Assembly (NCBI RefSeq): GCF_900103445.1
Contig: NZ_FNHS01000002.1
Span: 1-64,000, forward strand
Origin: Methylobacterium phyllostachyos
GTDB taxonomy: Bacteria > Pseudomonadota > Alphaproteobacteria > Rhizobiales > Beijerinckiaceae
Length of the DNA: 64,000 bases
Direction of reading: 5' to 3'
The notes below the pieces were generated by a model, which was not told the origin of the DNA, searched no databases, and saw only the letters and a list, made by a program, of their open reading frames with translations. Within the stretch, counting starts at the first letter, position 1; the number at the start of each line of letters is the position of its first letter. Below are positions 45,727 through 55,546 of this stretch, in pieces. The position numbers were made by a program, and so were the translations under genes.

Positions 45727-45749
45727 GGGCGCTCCGTGACGGAGCGCCC
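45727..45749 (+). terminator. Intercistronic hairpin after atpE
   Basis: GGGCGCTCCG-TGA-CGGAGCGCCC: perfect 10-bp stem, 3-base loop, 36 bases past the atpE stop, without a T run. More likely a 3'-end stabiliser or partial attenuator favouring subunit c over b' and b than a full terminator. Confidence 0.65.
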
Positions 45750-45808
45750 GCCTTCGTCCGTCACCGCACCGCGGTGGCCTCAGCGAACGGTGTCAGTGTA
45801 GCGGTCCC

Positions 45809-46387
45809 ATGGCGCAGCCCAATCCCCTCACCACGCCGCCCCCGGGCGCCGACACGCAGATCGTGCCGGGCCATGTCGAGCATACGGAAGCCCATACGGG
45901 GGCCTTCCCGCCCTTCGAGAGCTCCGGCTTCCTGGCGCAGCTGATCTGGCTCGCCCTGGCCTTTGGCCTCCTCTACTACCTGATGGACAAGATCGCGCTG
46001 CCGCGCATCCAGTCGATTCTGCATGCCCGCGCCGAGCGGCTCCGTGCCGATCTGGACCAGGCTCAGGCGATGAAGGCCGAGGCCGATGCCGCGGGCGTCG
46101 CCTTCGAGACCGCATTGCGCGACGCTCAGGGTAAGGCGCGCGATATCGCGCAGACCACCCGCAACGAATTGGCCTCCGAGGCCGACGCCAAGCGCAAGGC
46201 GCTTGAGGAGCAGCTGAACGCCAGGCTCGCGGCCTCCGAGGCGACCATCCGCCAGCGGACCGAGGCCGCCATGGGCAATGTCCGCTCCATCGCGGGCGAG
46301 GCCGCCTCGGCGATCGTCGAGCGTCTGACGGGTCAGGCCCCCGACTGGGCGACCCTCGACCGCGCCCTCGACGCCACCGCACACTAG
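45809..46387 (+). CDS. atpF': ATP synthase F0 subunit b'
   Basis: A 192-aa peripheral-stalk subunit of the b' type found in photosynthetic and alpha-proteobacteria. It has a Pro/Gly-rich N-terminal extension (about 40 residues), a membrane helix ([20 protein letters not shown]), then a long Ala/Arg/Glu coiled coil. Heterodimerises with the b subunit encoded next to hold F1 against rotation. Confidence 0.93.
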   Translation: MAQPNPLTTPPPGADTQIVPGHVEHTEAHTGAFPPFESSGFLAQLIWLALAFGLLYYLMDKIALPRIQSILHARAERLRADLDQAQAMKAEADAAGVAFETALRDAQGKARDIAQTTRNELASEADAKRKALEEQLNARLAASEATIRQRTEAAMGNVRSIAGEAASAIVERLTGQAPDWATLDRALDATAH

Positions 46388-46401
46388 ACGGGACCCCAAC
46401 G

Positions 46402-46890
46402 ATGCTGCTCGAAGCCGAATTCTGGGTCGCCGTCGCGTTCGTCATCTTCATGGCCATCGCCTGGAAGGCCGGCGCCTTCTCGGCGATGACCAAGGGGCTG
46501 GACGGCCGCGCCAAGCGTGTCCGTAACGAACTGGACGAGGCCAAGCGCTTGCGCGAGGAGGCGGCCGCCGTGCTGGCCGACTACAAGCGCCGCCGCGCCG
46601 AGGCCGAGAAGGAGGCCGAGGCGATCATCACCGGCGCCCGCGAGGAGGCCCAGCGCGCCGCCGAGGAGGGCCACCGCAAGCTCGACGACTTCCTGGCCCG
46701 CCGCACCAAGGCTGCCGAGACCAAGATCGCCCAGGCCGAGGCTCAGGCCGAGGCCCAGGTCCGCGCCGCCGCCGCCGAGGCTGCCGTGAAGGTGTCGGAG
46801 ACGATTTTGCGTGAGCGGTTGCAGGGCGAGGCCGCCCAGGGCCTGATCCGTGCGAGCCTCGGCGAGGTCCGGACTCGCCTGCGGGCCTGA
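46402..46890 (+). CDS. atpF: ATP synthase F0 subunit b
   Basis: A 162-aa stalk subunit: short N-terminal membrane helix ([20 protein letters not shown]), then helical coil through [18 protein letters not shown] and [16 protein letters not shown]. Starts 14 bases after b'. Last gene before the operon terminator. The F1 genes (atpHAGDC) are not in the window, as F0 and F1 are usually split in alphaproteobacteria. Confidence 0.94.
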   Translation: MLLEAEFWVAVAFVIFMAIAWKAGAFSAMTKGLDGRAKRVRNELDEAKRLREEAAAVLADYKRRRAEAEKEAEAIITGAREEAQRAAEEGHRKLDDFLARRTKAAETKIAQAEAQAEAQVRAAAAEAAVKVSETILRERLQGEAAQGLIRASLGEVRTRLRA

Positions 46891-46910
46891 TCCCCCTCAA
46901 GACCGCATCG

Positions 46911-46936
46911 AAAAGCCGCCTCCGGGCGGCTTTTTT
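46911..46936 (+). terminator. Rho-independent terminator of the F0 operon
   Basis: Stem AAAAGCCGCC / GGCGGCTTTT (perfect 10 bp), loop TCCG, followed by TTTTTT run. It begins 20 bases past the atpF stop. Confidence 0.93.
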
Positions 46937-46947
46937 CATGTTGGACC

Positions 46948-47045
46948 ACCCCGTCATCGCCAGCGAAGCGAAGCGACCCAGGGCGGCGCGACCTGAATCC
47001 GCGTGGCGCCACGCGATTGCTTCGCTACCCTCGCAAAGACGGGGT
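46948..47045. repeat. Dispersed inverted repeat, copy B
   Basis: Second copy of the family seen at 41210-41304. Outer arms ACCCCGTCATCGC and GCAAAGACGGGGT pair; inside, GCGAAGCGAAGCGACCCAG opposes GCGATTGCTTCGC, and the perfect 14-base palindrome GCGTGGCGCCACGC is at 47001-47014. It follows the atp terminator immediately and precedes the NDH-2 gene. Confidence 0.8.
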
Positions 47046-47118
47046 GCATCCGTGATCGCGGCAGCGAACGACGATGCCCTGAATGACGTTCCCGACACGG
47101 AGTGAGCACGGGGACGGC

Positions 47119-48399
47119 ATGGCAGGCACAGCGCGGATCGTGATCGTCGGCGGCGGCGTCGCCGGCATCGAGGTGGCCACGAGCCTCGGACGCGGCGGCG
47201 GCGCCGACGTGATCCTCGCCGACCGCAGCCTCTCCCATGTCTGGAAGCCGATGCTGCACACCTTCGCGGCCGGCACCGCCCGGGCCGACCGGCAGAAGGT
47301 CAATTTTTTCGCGCAAGGGCGCCGCAACGGCTTTCGATTCCAACCTGGGGCCCTGGCGGGGATCGACCGTGACGCCAAGCGCGTGACGCTCGCCGTCGAA
47401 GCCGCTGAGGGGCAGCCGGAGGTCGAACTCGCCTACGACCTGTTGATTCTCGCAATCGGCAGCCGGGCGAACGATTTCGGCACGCCGGGCGTGGCTGAAC
47501 ACTGCCTCACCATCGACGACCTCAACGAGGCTGAGCATTTTCACGATCAGCTCCGGTGCCACCTGCTGGCGCGGTTGGATCGCGGCGGCATGCTGGAGAT
47601 CGCGATCGTGGGTGGGGGCGCCACCGGCGTCGAACTCGCCGCGGAGCTGAAGCACGCGATCAACCTCCTCTCGGCCTACGGCTCTCCGGATCTGCCGCAG
47701 CGCCTGCGGCTGACCCTGATCGAGAGCGGGCCGCGCCTGCTGCCAGCCTTCCCGGAGCGGGTCTCGCGGGCCGCCGCGCGTACGCTGTCGGATCTCGCCG
47801 TCGAAGTCCGGACCGGCGCCATGGTGACCGCGGCCGACGCGACGGGCTTCACCCTGAAGGACGGGAGCCGTATCTCCGCGGGCCTGAAGGTCTGGGCGGC
47901 CGGCGTGAAGGCGCCGGACATCCTTTCCGGCCTCGACGGGCTGGAGCGGTCACGGACCGGACAGCTCGTCGTGGGCCCGGACCTGCGTACGACCCGCGAC
48001 CCGGCGATCCTCGCGCTCGGCGACTGCGCCAGCCTCGCCGATCCGCAGACCGGCAAGCCGGTTCCCGCCACGGCCCAGGCTGCGCGCCAGCAGGCCCAGC
48101 ACCTCGCCCGCCATCTCGGGCGGGCGCTGGCCCAGGGTGACCCGGTGGCGGCGCAACTCCCGCCGTTCCACTATGTCGAGAAGGGTGCCATCGTCTCGCT
48201 GGCCGATTTCAACGGTTGGGGGACGCTGGGCCGCTACACCTTCGGCGGCGGCCGCCTGAACGGGCTGTCCGCCCGGCTGACACACGACCTTCTGTACCGC
48301 CAGCACCAGATCGGCCTGCTGGGACCCGTTCGCGGGACCATGACGTGGCTGCTCGACGACCTCGACCACCTGATCAGCCCGCCGGTGAAGCTCGACTGA
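47119..48399 (+). CDS. Type II NADH dehydrogenase-like FAD oxidoreductase
   Basis: A 426-aa flavoprotein of the NDH-2 family, which passes electrons from NADH to quinone without pumping protons. FAD site IVIVGGGVAGIEVATSL (N-terminus), NADH site IAIVGGGATGVELAAEL (about 170), and the FAD-contact motif DPAILALGDCASL near residue 300. The segment ATAQAARQQAQHLARHL is typical. A C-terminal amphipathic part around GLLGPVRGTMTWLLDDL may bind the membrane. ATG 47119 was chosen; the frame is open to 47083. Confidence 0.88.
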   Translation: MAGTARIVIVGGGVAGIEVATSLGRGGGADVILADRSLSHVWKPMLHTFAAGTARADRQKVNFFAQGRRNGFRFQPGALAGIDRDAKRVTLAVEAAEGQPEVELAYDLLILAIGSRANDFGTPGVAEHCLTIDDLNEAEHFHDQLRCHLLARLDRGGMLEIAIVGGGATGVELAAELKHAINLLSAYGSPDLPQRLRLTLIESGPRLLPAFPERVSRAAARTLSDLAVEVRTGAMVTAADATGFTLKDGSRISAGLKVWAAGVKAPDILSGLDGLERSRTGQLVVGPDLRTTRDPAILALGDCASLADPQTGKPVPATAQAARQQAQHLARHLGRALAQGDPVAAQLPPFHYVEKGAIVSLADFNGWGTLGRYTFGGGRLNGLSARLTHDLLYRQHQIGLLGPVRGTMTWLLDDLDHLISPPVKLD

Positions 48400-48409
48400 C
48401 CGGCCTGCC

Positions 48410-49279
48410 TCAATCGGGCCGCTCGCCCTCGACCGCCTTGGTCTCCTCCACCTCGGGCGCCACCTGCCCGTAATTCAAAACCGCCACGAGGGCCGCACCG
48501 CCGAAGGTGTTGCCGAGCAGGGTCGGCAGGAAGAACTTGAATCCGTAATCGCCCATCGAGGCGGCGCCGGTGACCACGAGGTAGAACGCCTCCACCGAGC
48601 CGGCCACGATGTGGGCGAGGCTGCAGAGCGCCACCAGCCACGTCATCAGCAGGATCACGAAGGGCGCCGCGCTGGCGGTCGCCGGCAGGAACCACACCAT
48701 CAGGGCGATCATCCAGCCGGCGAAGACCGCCTTCACGAACGTCGCCCAGAAGTCGTGCGCGATCGCGTCGTGGCTGATCTCCGCGAAGGCCTTCAGCACC
48801 GGCGGCTCGAAGGCGCCCGAATGGGCCACCACCGCGGCGATCGCCAGCGTCCCGAGAATGTTGCCAGACAGGACGATCGCCCAGAGCCGGACGACCCGGA
48901 CGGCTGTCTTCACGGAGCGGTCGTGCAGCAGCGGCAGGACCGGCGTGATGGTGTTCTCGGTGAAGAGCTGCTGCCGCCCCAGGACCACGACGAGGAATCC
49001 GACCGCGTAGCCCATGGAGCTCACGATCTTCGCCCAGTCGGTCTCGGGCAGGTGGCTGCGCAGGACGCCCGGCACGATCAGCGACAGGGCGATGCTCAAG
49101 CCCGCCGCGAAGGCCGACAGGAACAGCGCGAGGCCGTGCCGCCGCAACTCCTCGTCGCCTTCGAGCCGGATGACCTCGTGCAGTACGTAGGCGTCCGGCC
49201 GGCCGATCTCGGACACCTCCTTCAGCAACTCGTCCCGGCGGACCTCCGGATCGGCACGCTTGTTCTTGTCCCGCACCAT
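48410..49279 (-). CDS. Formate/nitrite transporter family protein
   Basis: A 289-aa FNT-family channel with six hydrophobic segments. A charged N-terminal region of about 50 residues precedes helix 1 (ALFLSAFAAGLSIALSLIV). Conserved elements include FLVVVLGRQQLFTENTITPVLPLL, WAIVLSGNILGTLAIA, and LLGNTFGGAALVAVLNY. It moves small monovalent anions such as formate or nitrite; in a C1-using organism formate is an obvious but unproven substrate. It is convergent with the NDH-2 gene, 10 bases apart. Confidence 0.88.
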   Translation of the reverse strand: MVRDKNKRADPEVRRDELLKEVSEIGRPDAYVLHEVIRLEGDEELRRHGLALFLSAFAAGLSIALSLIVPGVLRSHLPETDWAKIVSSMGYAVGFLVVVLGRQQLFTENTITPVLPLLHDRSVKTAVRVVRLWAIVLSGNILGTLAIAAVVAHSGAFEPPVLKAFAEISHDAIAHDFWATFVKAVFAGWMIALMVWFLPATASAAPFVILLMTWLVALCSLAHIVAGSVEAFYLVVTGAASMGDYGFKFFLPTLLGNTFGGAALVAVLNYGQVAPEVEETKAVEGERPD

Positions 49280-49329
49280 CCGCCCTGCTCCGCTACGCAA
49301 CCCGTTTCAGTCGGATGTTCGACACGCAA

Positions 49330-50070
49330 TCAAGCCGACAGCCGCGCCAGCAGCGCTTCGACGGCTTCGCGCGCCTCGGCGAGCGCCGCAGGATCCCGGC
49401 TGCGCACCACGATCCGATTGCGGAAACCCTCCGGCGTCATCGCGGGATAGGATCCGATCGAGACCTTCGGCCGTTCCTTGGCGATCGCGCCGAGGTCTCC
49501 GGCGTAAGTGCCCTCCGGCAGGCCTTGCGCCTCGATCGTCTCGGAGAGCATCGCGGCCCCGCCCTTCAGGGTCGGGGCGATCGAATCGAGCATCGCCTGC
49601 ATGATGCTCGGCACGCCCGCCATCACGTGGACGTTGCCGATCCGGAAGCCCGGCGCCTTCGAGACCGGGTTGGCGATCAGATCGGCCCCGAACGGAATCC
49701 GCGCCATGCGCAGGCGCGCTTCGTTCAGATCCTCGGGCTTGTGTCGCTCCAGAAGCATCGCCCGGGCGCGCTCGTCGACATCGATGCCGACCCCGAAGGC
49801 CTGGGCAACGCAATCGGCGGTGATGTCGTCGTGGGTCGGGCCGATCCCGCCGGTGGTGAACAGGTAGGTGTAGCGGGCGCGCAGGGCGTTCACCGCCTCG
49901 ACGATCATGTCCGGCTCGTCCGGCACGATCCGCACCTCGCGCAGGTCGATACCGGCCGCGGTGAGGAAATCCGCGATGGTGCCGATGTTCTTGTCCTTGG
50001 TGCGACCCGAGAGGATCTCATCGCCGATCACGAGGATGGCGGCGGTGATGGATTCGGAGGGCTGGTCCAT
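49330..50070 (-). CDS. CinA-like molybdopterin-binding domain protein
   Basis: A 246-aa protein with an N-terminal MoCF-biosynthesis (MogA/MoaB-like) domain at about 8-175: AILVIGDEILSGRTKDKNIGTIADFL, YLFTTGGIGPTHDDITADCVAQAFG, and NVHVMAGVPSIMQAMLD. The C-terminal amidohydrolase part of full CinA is absent; only the linker domain is present. Such short forms are common in alphaproteobacteria and may clean up nucleotide by-products. Start at 50070. Confidence 0.85.
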   Translation of the reverse strand: MDQPSESITAAILVIGDEILSGRTKDKNIGTIADFLTAAGIDLREVRIVPDEPDMIVEAVNALRARYTYLFTTGGIGPTHDDITADCVAQAFGVGIDVDERARAMLLERHKPEDLNEARLRMARIPFGADLIANPVSKAPGFRIGNVHVMAGVPSIMQAMLDSIAPTLKGGAAMLSETIEAQGLPEGTYAGDLGAIAKERPKVSIGSYPAMTPEGFRNRIVVRSRDPAALAEAREAVEALLARLSA

Positions 50071-50147
50071 GGGTCTCTGGCGTCGGGTGGATCGCGCGGG
50101 CAGATAGCGCGACACGCTCGCCCGACTACGACAATGCCGAGGATGCC

Positions 50148-50858
50148 ATGCAGTTCGCCGCGCCGCTCCTGCCGGGACGGCTGGTCCACCGCTACAAGCG
50201 CTTCCTGGCCGATATCGAGACCGCGGAGGGGCTCGTCACCGCGCATTGCCCCAATCCGGGGGCGATGCTGGGCCTCAACCAGCCCGGGGCACGGGTGCTG
50301 CTGTCCCGCTCGACAAATCCGAAGCGCAAGCTGCCGCTGACCTGGGAGCTGGTCGAGGCCGATCTGCCCGGTGGCCCGCAATGGGTCGGCCTCAACACCC
50401 TGCGTCCGAACGCCCTCGTGGCCGAGGCCTTCCGGGCCGGGGTGATCCCGGCGCTGGCCGGGTACGACGCGCTGAAGCCGGAGGTGCGGTACGCACAGGC
50501 GAGCCGGGTCGATTTCGTGGCGAGCGGCCTGGGCGGGCCGTGCCATGTCGAGGTCAAGAACTGCCACCTGATGCGCCGGGCCGGCCTGGCGGAATTCCCC
50601 GACTGCACCGCCGCCCGCAGCGCCCGGCACATGCGCGATCTGGCCCAGGTGGTGGCTGAAGGCGGCCGGGCGCTGGTCGTCGTCGTCGTGCAGATGCGCG
50701 CGGAGGCCTTCGACGTCGCCCGCGATATCGATCCGGCCTTTGATCGAGCCTTCCGGGAAGCGCGGGCTGCGGGCGTGGAGGTCCGCGCCTATCGCTGCGC
50801 CGTCGAGCCGGAGGGTGTTGCTATCGTGGGGGAGATCCCGGTGGTTACGCCGCCCTGA
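50148..50858 (+). CDS. sfsA: SfsA family protein
   Basis: A 236-aa protein of the SfsA family, with OB-fold DNA-binding N-domain and a nuclease-like C-domain. Characteristic: GRLVHRYKRFLADI, AHCPNPGAMLGL, RVDFVASGLGGPCHVEVKNCHLM (VEVKN catalytic-like), and FPDCTAARSARHMRDL. Described as sugar-fermentation stimulation protein in E. coli; nuclease activity has been proposed. Its last 14 bases overlap the convergent methyltransferase gene. Confidence 0.93.
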   Translation: MQFAAPLLPGRLVHRYKRFLADIETAEGLVTAHCPNPGAMLGLNQPGARVLLSRSTNPKRKLPLTWELVEADLPGGPQWVGLNTLRPNALVAEAFRAGVIPALAGYDALKPEVRYAQASRVDFVASGLGGPCHVEVKNCHLMRRAGLAEFPDCTAARSARHMRDLAQVVAEGGRALVVVVVQMRAEAFDVARDIDPAFDRAFREARAAGVEVRAYRCAVEPEGVAIVGEIPVVTPP

Positions 50859-51687
50859 CGGCGGGCCGCTCGAACATCAGGTTCAGCCGGGAGCGCGCGA
50901 TCTCGCGATAGCCGAAGCCCTCCAGGTGCTTCGGCAGGTCGAGCTGCCATTGCCCGGTGCCGTTCTCGATGAGCAGGAGGCGCGGCAGGAGCGCGTCCGG
51001 CGCCTCGCGCAGGAACGGCTCCAGGATCAGATCCTCGGCGCCCTCCACGTCGAGCTTGACGGCATCCACCCGCGTCAGGCCCTCGCTGCGAAGCAGATCG
51101 AGGAGCGTCACCGCCGGCACGGTGATGCGGGCGCCCTCATTGGTGCCGACGATCCGCAGGCTCGATTCACCCCGGTTGCGCGGATCGATGAACAGGGTCA
51201 GCTCGCCGGCCTTGTCGGCCACCGCGCAGGCGACGGCCTTGACCGTGTGGAATGGGTTTTGGGCGATGTTGTAGGTCAGGCGGTCGAACACGTCGGGCTG
51301 CGGCTCCACGGCGACGATCCGCGCCGCCGCACTCGAGAAGGCCGCCACGCACAGGGCGTAGGCACCGATATTGGCGCCGATATCGAGGAAGACGCAGTCC
51401 GGTGGCAGTTTTTCTTGGAGAAGCGCCCGCTCCTCGGGGTCGAAGAACTGCGGCGTGAACAGCACCTTCTTCTCGCAATTGTTGTTGTACGGGTGCAGCC
51501 GCATCCGCGCGCCGTAGCGGGTCACGTCCAGGGGTTTGCCCCGGAGGCGCGAGATCGCGATCCGGCGCAGGAACAGCGCAAGACGCCGCCCGTACCACGA
51601 TCCGGCGGGGATCCGGTTCGTGCGGCGGGTGATTGCCGCCACGAGACCGGTGGGTTCGTAGGTGCCGTAGGGCTGCGTGTCCGTCAT
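50845..51687 (-). CDS. FkbM-family methyltransferase
   Basis: A 280-aa AdoMet-dependent methyltransferase. Motif I is VFLDIGANIGAYALCVAAF with acidic loop IVAVEPQPDVFDRL; the signature segment DAVKLDVEGAEDLILEPFL matches the FkbM class. About 95 N-terminal residues before motif I are variable and basic. FkbM proteins O-methylate sugars or secondary metabolites; no glycan cluster lies nearby, so the substrate is open. ATG 51687 was chosen though the frame runs on as a shadow of the hydrolase gene. Confidence 0.87.
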   Translation of the reverse strand: MTDTQPYGTYEPTGLVAAITRRTNRIPAGSWYGRRLALFLRRIAISRLRGKPLDVTRYGARMRLHPYNNNCEKKVLFTPQFFDPEERALLQEKLPPDCVFLDIGANIGAYALCVAAFSSAAARIVAVEPQPDVFDRLTYNIAQNPFHTVKAVACAVADKAGELTLFIDPRNRGESSLRIVGTNEGARITVPAVTLLDLLRSEGLTRVDAVKLDVEGAEDLILEPFLREAPDALLPRLLLIENGTGQWQLDLPKHLEGFGYREIARSRLNLMFERPAVRAA

Positions 51688-51804
51688 GACCGGGGCGGTT
51701 TGCCAGCCGGCGCCCGGCCCCGCAAGCGAAACGCGCCGCGTTGCCCCGGCGCGCCCCGGTGGTCTAAGCGGGTGGCCGAGCTTACGGAGCATGGATTGCG
51801 CGGG

Positions 51805-52569
51805 ATGGAGTCCTTCAAGTCCGACGGCGTGCGGATCGCCTATATCGACGTCCCGCCGGTAAATGGGGCGGGCAAGCCGATCCTGCTGATCCATGGCTTC
51901 GCGTCGAACCACGCGGTCAACTGGGTCAACACGCAATGGGTGAAGGCCCTGACCCAGGCCGGCTACCGGGCGATCGCCCTCGACAATCGCGGCCACGGCG
52001 AGAGCGAGAAGCTCTACGATCCGGCCGCCTATAGCTCCGAGGCGATGGCAGGCGACGCGATCCGTCTGCTCGACCATCTCGGGATCGAACGCGCCCACGT
52101 GATGGGCTACTCGATGGGCGGGCGGATCACGGCGCATATCGCCCTCGACCACGCCGACCGGGTCCGCTCCGCGCTGATCGGCGGTCTCGGCATGCACCTC
52201 GTCGAAGGCAAGGGGCTTCCGTCGGGCATCGCCGAGGCCCTGGAGGCGCCCGCCGGCACCCCAGCACCGAACCCGACGGCTGCGGCCTTCCGCATCTTCG
52301 CCGAGCAGACCCGAAGCGACCTGCGGGCGCTTGCCGCCTGCATGCGTGGCTCGCGCCAGACGCTCAGCCGCGCGGAACTCGCGCAGATCGAGGTGCCGGT
52401 GCTGGTCTCGGTTGGGACCCTCGACACGGTGGCGGGGTCCGGACCGGCACTTGCCGCCTTGATCCCGGATGCGCGGGCCCTCGAGATCGAGGGCAAGGAC
52501 CACTCCACCGCGGTCGGGGCCAAGCCGCACCGGGATGGCGTTCTGGCCTTCCTCGCCGCGCAGCCCTGA
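51805..52569 (+). CDS. Alpha/beta hydrolase
   Basis: A 254-aa alpha/beta-fold hydrolase. Oxyanion region LLIHGFASNHAVNW, ALDNRGHGESE, nucleophile Ser103 in GYSMGGR, Asp in VGTLDTVAG, and His in GKDHSTAVG form the full catalytic set. Start could be ATG 51805 or GTG 51772 (VAELTEHGLRG extension). It is divergent from the FkbM gene and convergent with the ABC permease gene, 4 bases apart. Confidence 0.88.
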   Translation: MESFKSDGVRIAYIDVPPVNGAGKPILLIHGFASNHAVNWVNTQWVKALTQAGYRAIALDNRGHGESEKLYDPAAYSSEAMAGDAIRLLDHLGIERAHVMGYSMGGRITAHIALDHADRVRSALIGGLGMHLVEGKGLPSGIAEALEAPAGTPAPNPTAAAFRIFAEQTRSDLRALAACMRGSRQTLSRAELAQIEVPVLVSVGTLDTVAGSGPALAALIPDARALEIEGKDHSTAVGAKPHRDGVLAFLAAQP

Positions 52570-52573
52570 GGCG

Positions 52574-53349
52574 TCAGCTCTTCAGCCGATAGCCGGTGCG
52601 GAAGATGTAGGTGATCAGGCCGAGGCAGATCACCAGGAACAAGGCCGTCATTCCAAGGCTGATCGCGATGTTCACGTCCGCCTTGCCGAAGAACGCCCAG
52701 CGGAAGCCGCTGATCAGGTAGACGACCGGGTTGAGCAAGCTCACCGCGTGCCAGAACGGCGGCAGCATGCCGATCGCGTAGAAGCTGCCGCCCAGGAAGG
52801 TCAGGGGTGTCACCACGAGGAGCGGCACCAGCTGCAGCTTCTCGAACCCGTCCGCCCACAGGCCGATCACGAAGCCGAACAGGCTGAAGGTCACCGCGGT
52901 GAGCAGCAGGAAGCCGATCATCCACAGCGGATGGTCGATCCGCAGCGGCACGAACAGCGCCGAGGTCGCGAGGATGATCAGGCCGATCAGGATCGACTTG
53001 GAGGCCGCTGCCCCGACGAAGCCCAGAACCACCTCCAGGGGCGAGATCGGCGCCGAGAGGATCTCGTAGATCGTGCCGGCGAAGCGCGGGAAATAGATGC
53101 CGAACGAGGCATTGGAGATGCTCTGCGTCAGCAGGGAGAGCATGATCAGCCCGGGCACGATGAACAGCCCGTAGGGGACCCCGTCCACCGCCGTGACCCG
53201 TGAGCCGATCGCGGCGCCGAACACCACGAAGTACAGGGTCGTCGAGATGACCGGGGCCAGGATGCTCTGTCCGGCGGTGCGCCAGAATCGCCCCATCTCG
53301 AACAGGTAGATCGCCCGGACCGCCGGCCAGTTCATGCGGATGGCACCGT

Positions 53350-53353
<4 letters not shown>
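52574..53353 (-). CDS. ABC-2 type exporter permease
   Basis: A 259-aa ABC-2 permease with six membrane helices. Typical are [57 protein letters not shown], and [20 protein letters not shown] (the conserved loop). Start ATG 53353 overlaps the ATPase stop (ATGA), so the two are coupled. Resembles NodJ/YadH-type drug or polysaccharide exporters; substrate unknown. Confidence 0.9.
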
Positions 53354-54282
<929 letters not shown>

Positions 54283-54430
54283 CAGGTCCCGAACGACATT
54301 GGACTAGTCCGGAGCCGTCGGCTCTCGCATCGGTCAACCGACGGAAGCCGCCTCCAGGACGGCCGGCGCTATAACACGCCATGTCGCGGCCTGGACGGCT
54401 TCCGTGTGCGCCTGCGCACGGCTGGGTGCG

Positions 54431-54685
54431 TCAGGGCTCGCCGAATCGTTCCACCAGCGCCAGACATTCCCGGCGCCGCTCCGGATCATCGATCCGCGCA
54501 AAGGCGGCCAGCAGCGCGGCGCATTCCGGGGCGGTCGGTCCGCCCGACGCCGCCTTCACGCTCCCCCGGGAACGGAAGGTCGAGACGGGGATCTTCAACG
54601 CCTCTGCGATCTGTGTGAGCAGCCGCGCCCGCTCCTCGGCGGATGAAGTGGCGCCCATGGGATCAAATCCCCCTGCGTCCGTCAT
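54431..54685 (-). CDS. Small HTH-like protein, unknown
   Basis: An 84-aa protein (start at 54685; in-frame ATGs also at 54709 and 54748). The central part, RARLLTQIAEALKIPVSTFRSRG, looks like a helix-turn-helix, and the end (ECAALLAAFARIDDPERRRECLALVERF) is a helical tail seen in many rhizobial small regulators. No nearby target is apparent. Ribosome-binding site weak, so start uncertain. Confidence 0.55.
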   Translation of the reverse strand: MTDAGGFDPMGATSSAEERARLLTQIAEALKIPVSTFRSRGSVKAASGGPTAPECAALLAAFARIDDPERRRECLALVERFGEP

Positions 54686-54906
54686 GATGCCCTGAACACC
54701 AAACCTCATTCGGACGCACCCGCCGACGCCCGGCGCGAACATCCACATATTCGCGGGCGGTGCAACCTACCGTTAGGTTTCTACCTTGTTGCAAACAGCG
54801 GAGGGAGGGCAGCGCTCCGAGGTTAAGGCGGGTTCGGCCAGCTTGTTGGCGCCCACGAATTGAATTGTCATGAACGCGAATGCGGCTTTGGCAGATCGTT
54901 CCTGGC

Positions 54907-55218
54907 TCATCCTGCTCGCCGAAGCGTGATGAGTGCGAGCAGGCCAAGCAAGGTTCCAGCCCCGAGGAGCCGGCGCCAGGGATTTACACCGCGCAGGAGT
55001 TCATCAAGCGCCCACCACGTCAAAGTCAAGTCGGCGCCCAGCGACAGCCATGACGCCACGGACGGGTCGGTTTGCTCCCACCATGCCGCCAGGAAACATG
55101 CGCCGAACAGCCAGAGCGGCAGGTTCGGCCATTGCGCCACGGTCAACGCGCCGGTGCGCCGATTCCGGAACAACCAGTCGATTGCACGGGCCAGCGTGCC
55201 GGATCGGGCCTCGTTCAT
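54907..55218 (-). CDS. Small membrane protein, unknown
   Basis: A 103-aa protein with aromatic-rich hydrophobic segments: LPLWLFGACFLAAWW, VASWLSLGADLTLTWWALDELL, LLGAGTLLGLLALITL. Three helices are likely. AAGAAGGT sits before the ATG. The pattern (RNRRTGALTVAQWPN...) is reminiscent of conserved bacterial membrane proteins with no assigned role. Confidence 0.65.
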   Translation of the reverse strand: MNEARSGTLARAIDWLFRNRRTGALTVAQWPNLPLWLFGACFLAAWWEQTDPSVASWLSLGADLTLTWWALDELLRGVNPWRRLLGAGTLLGLLALITLRRAG

Positions 55219-55395
55219 GGTTGCGACCTTCTTGGGAAGCCTGAGCCGGCAGTGCTCTCCCGCACCGCCCTACGGCGTCACCCAGCCTAAGACACTTTAA
55301 CGGATCCGGCGCGGACTTAATGGTTCGATAACCTTACGGCCTGGAAAGCGGCGGTAAATCCCTAACGGAAGCTAAAAGGACTCGCAGAAATTCCG

Positions 55396-55410
55396 TTAAT
55401 CAGTTGGTAA
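55396..55410. promoter_or_regulatory. Possible CtrA-like box
   Basis: TTAA-TCAGTTG-GTAA matches the TTAA-N7-TTAA CtrA box with one mismatch. It is 46 bases upstream of the 29-aa ORF at 55457, in an AT-richer patch with further TTAAC/TTAAT elements (55295-55400). Short motifs like this occur by chance; support comes only from location. Confidence 0.35.
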
Positions 55411-55456
55411 TGCGAGGCCAGGCGGCCAACCCGCCGCCGATCAGAGAGGACCCACC

Positions 55457-55546
55457 ATGAGCGCTCACCTTGAAGATCTGAAGTTCATGCTGACCCTCAG
55501 CGCCGTTGTGCTTTTCGGCAGCGGCCTCGACATCATCCTGCGCTGA
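55457..55546 (+). CDS. 29-aa membrane peptide candidate
   Basis: ATG at 55457 follows AGAGAGGACCCACC, a good ribosome-binding site. The product begins MSAHLEDLKFMLTLSAVV and ends in a hydrophobic stretch plus GSGLDIILR: one amphipathic or membrane helix. Too short for recognition, but codon use looks coding and an AT-richer upstream promoter-like region is present. Its end overlaps the minus-strand gene 55533-55871 by 14 bases. Confidence 0.45.
   Translation: MSAHLEDLKFMLTLSAVVLFGSGLDIILR

Noticed and set aside
50740..51771. Long upstream extension of the alpha/beta hydrolase frame
   Set aside because: It runs antisense through the FkbM methyltransferase gene; the hydrolase starts at 51805 or 51772.
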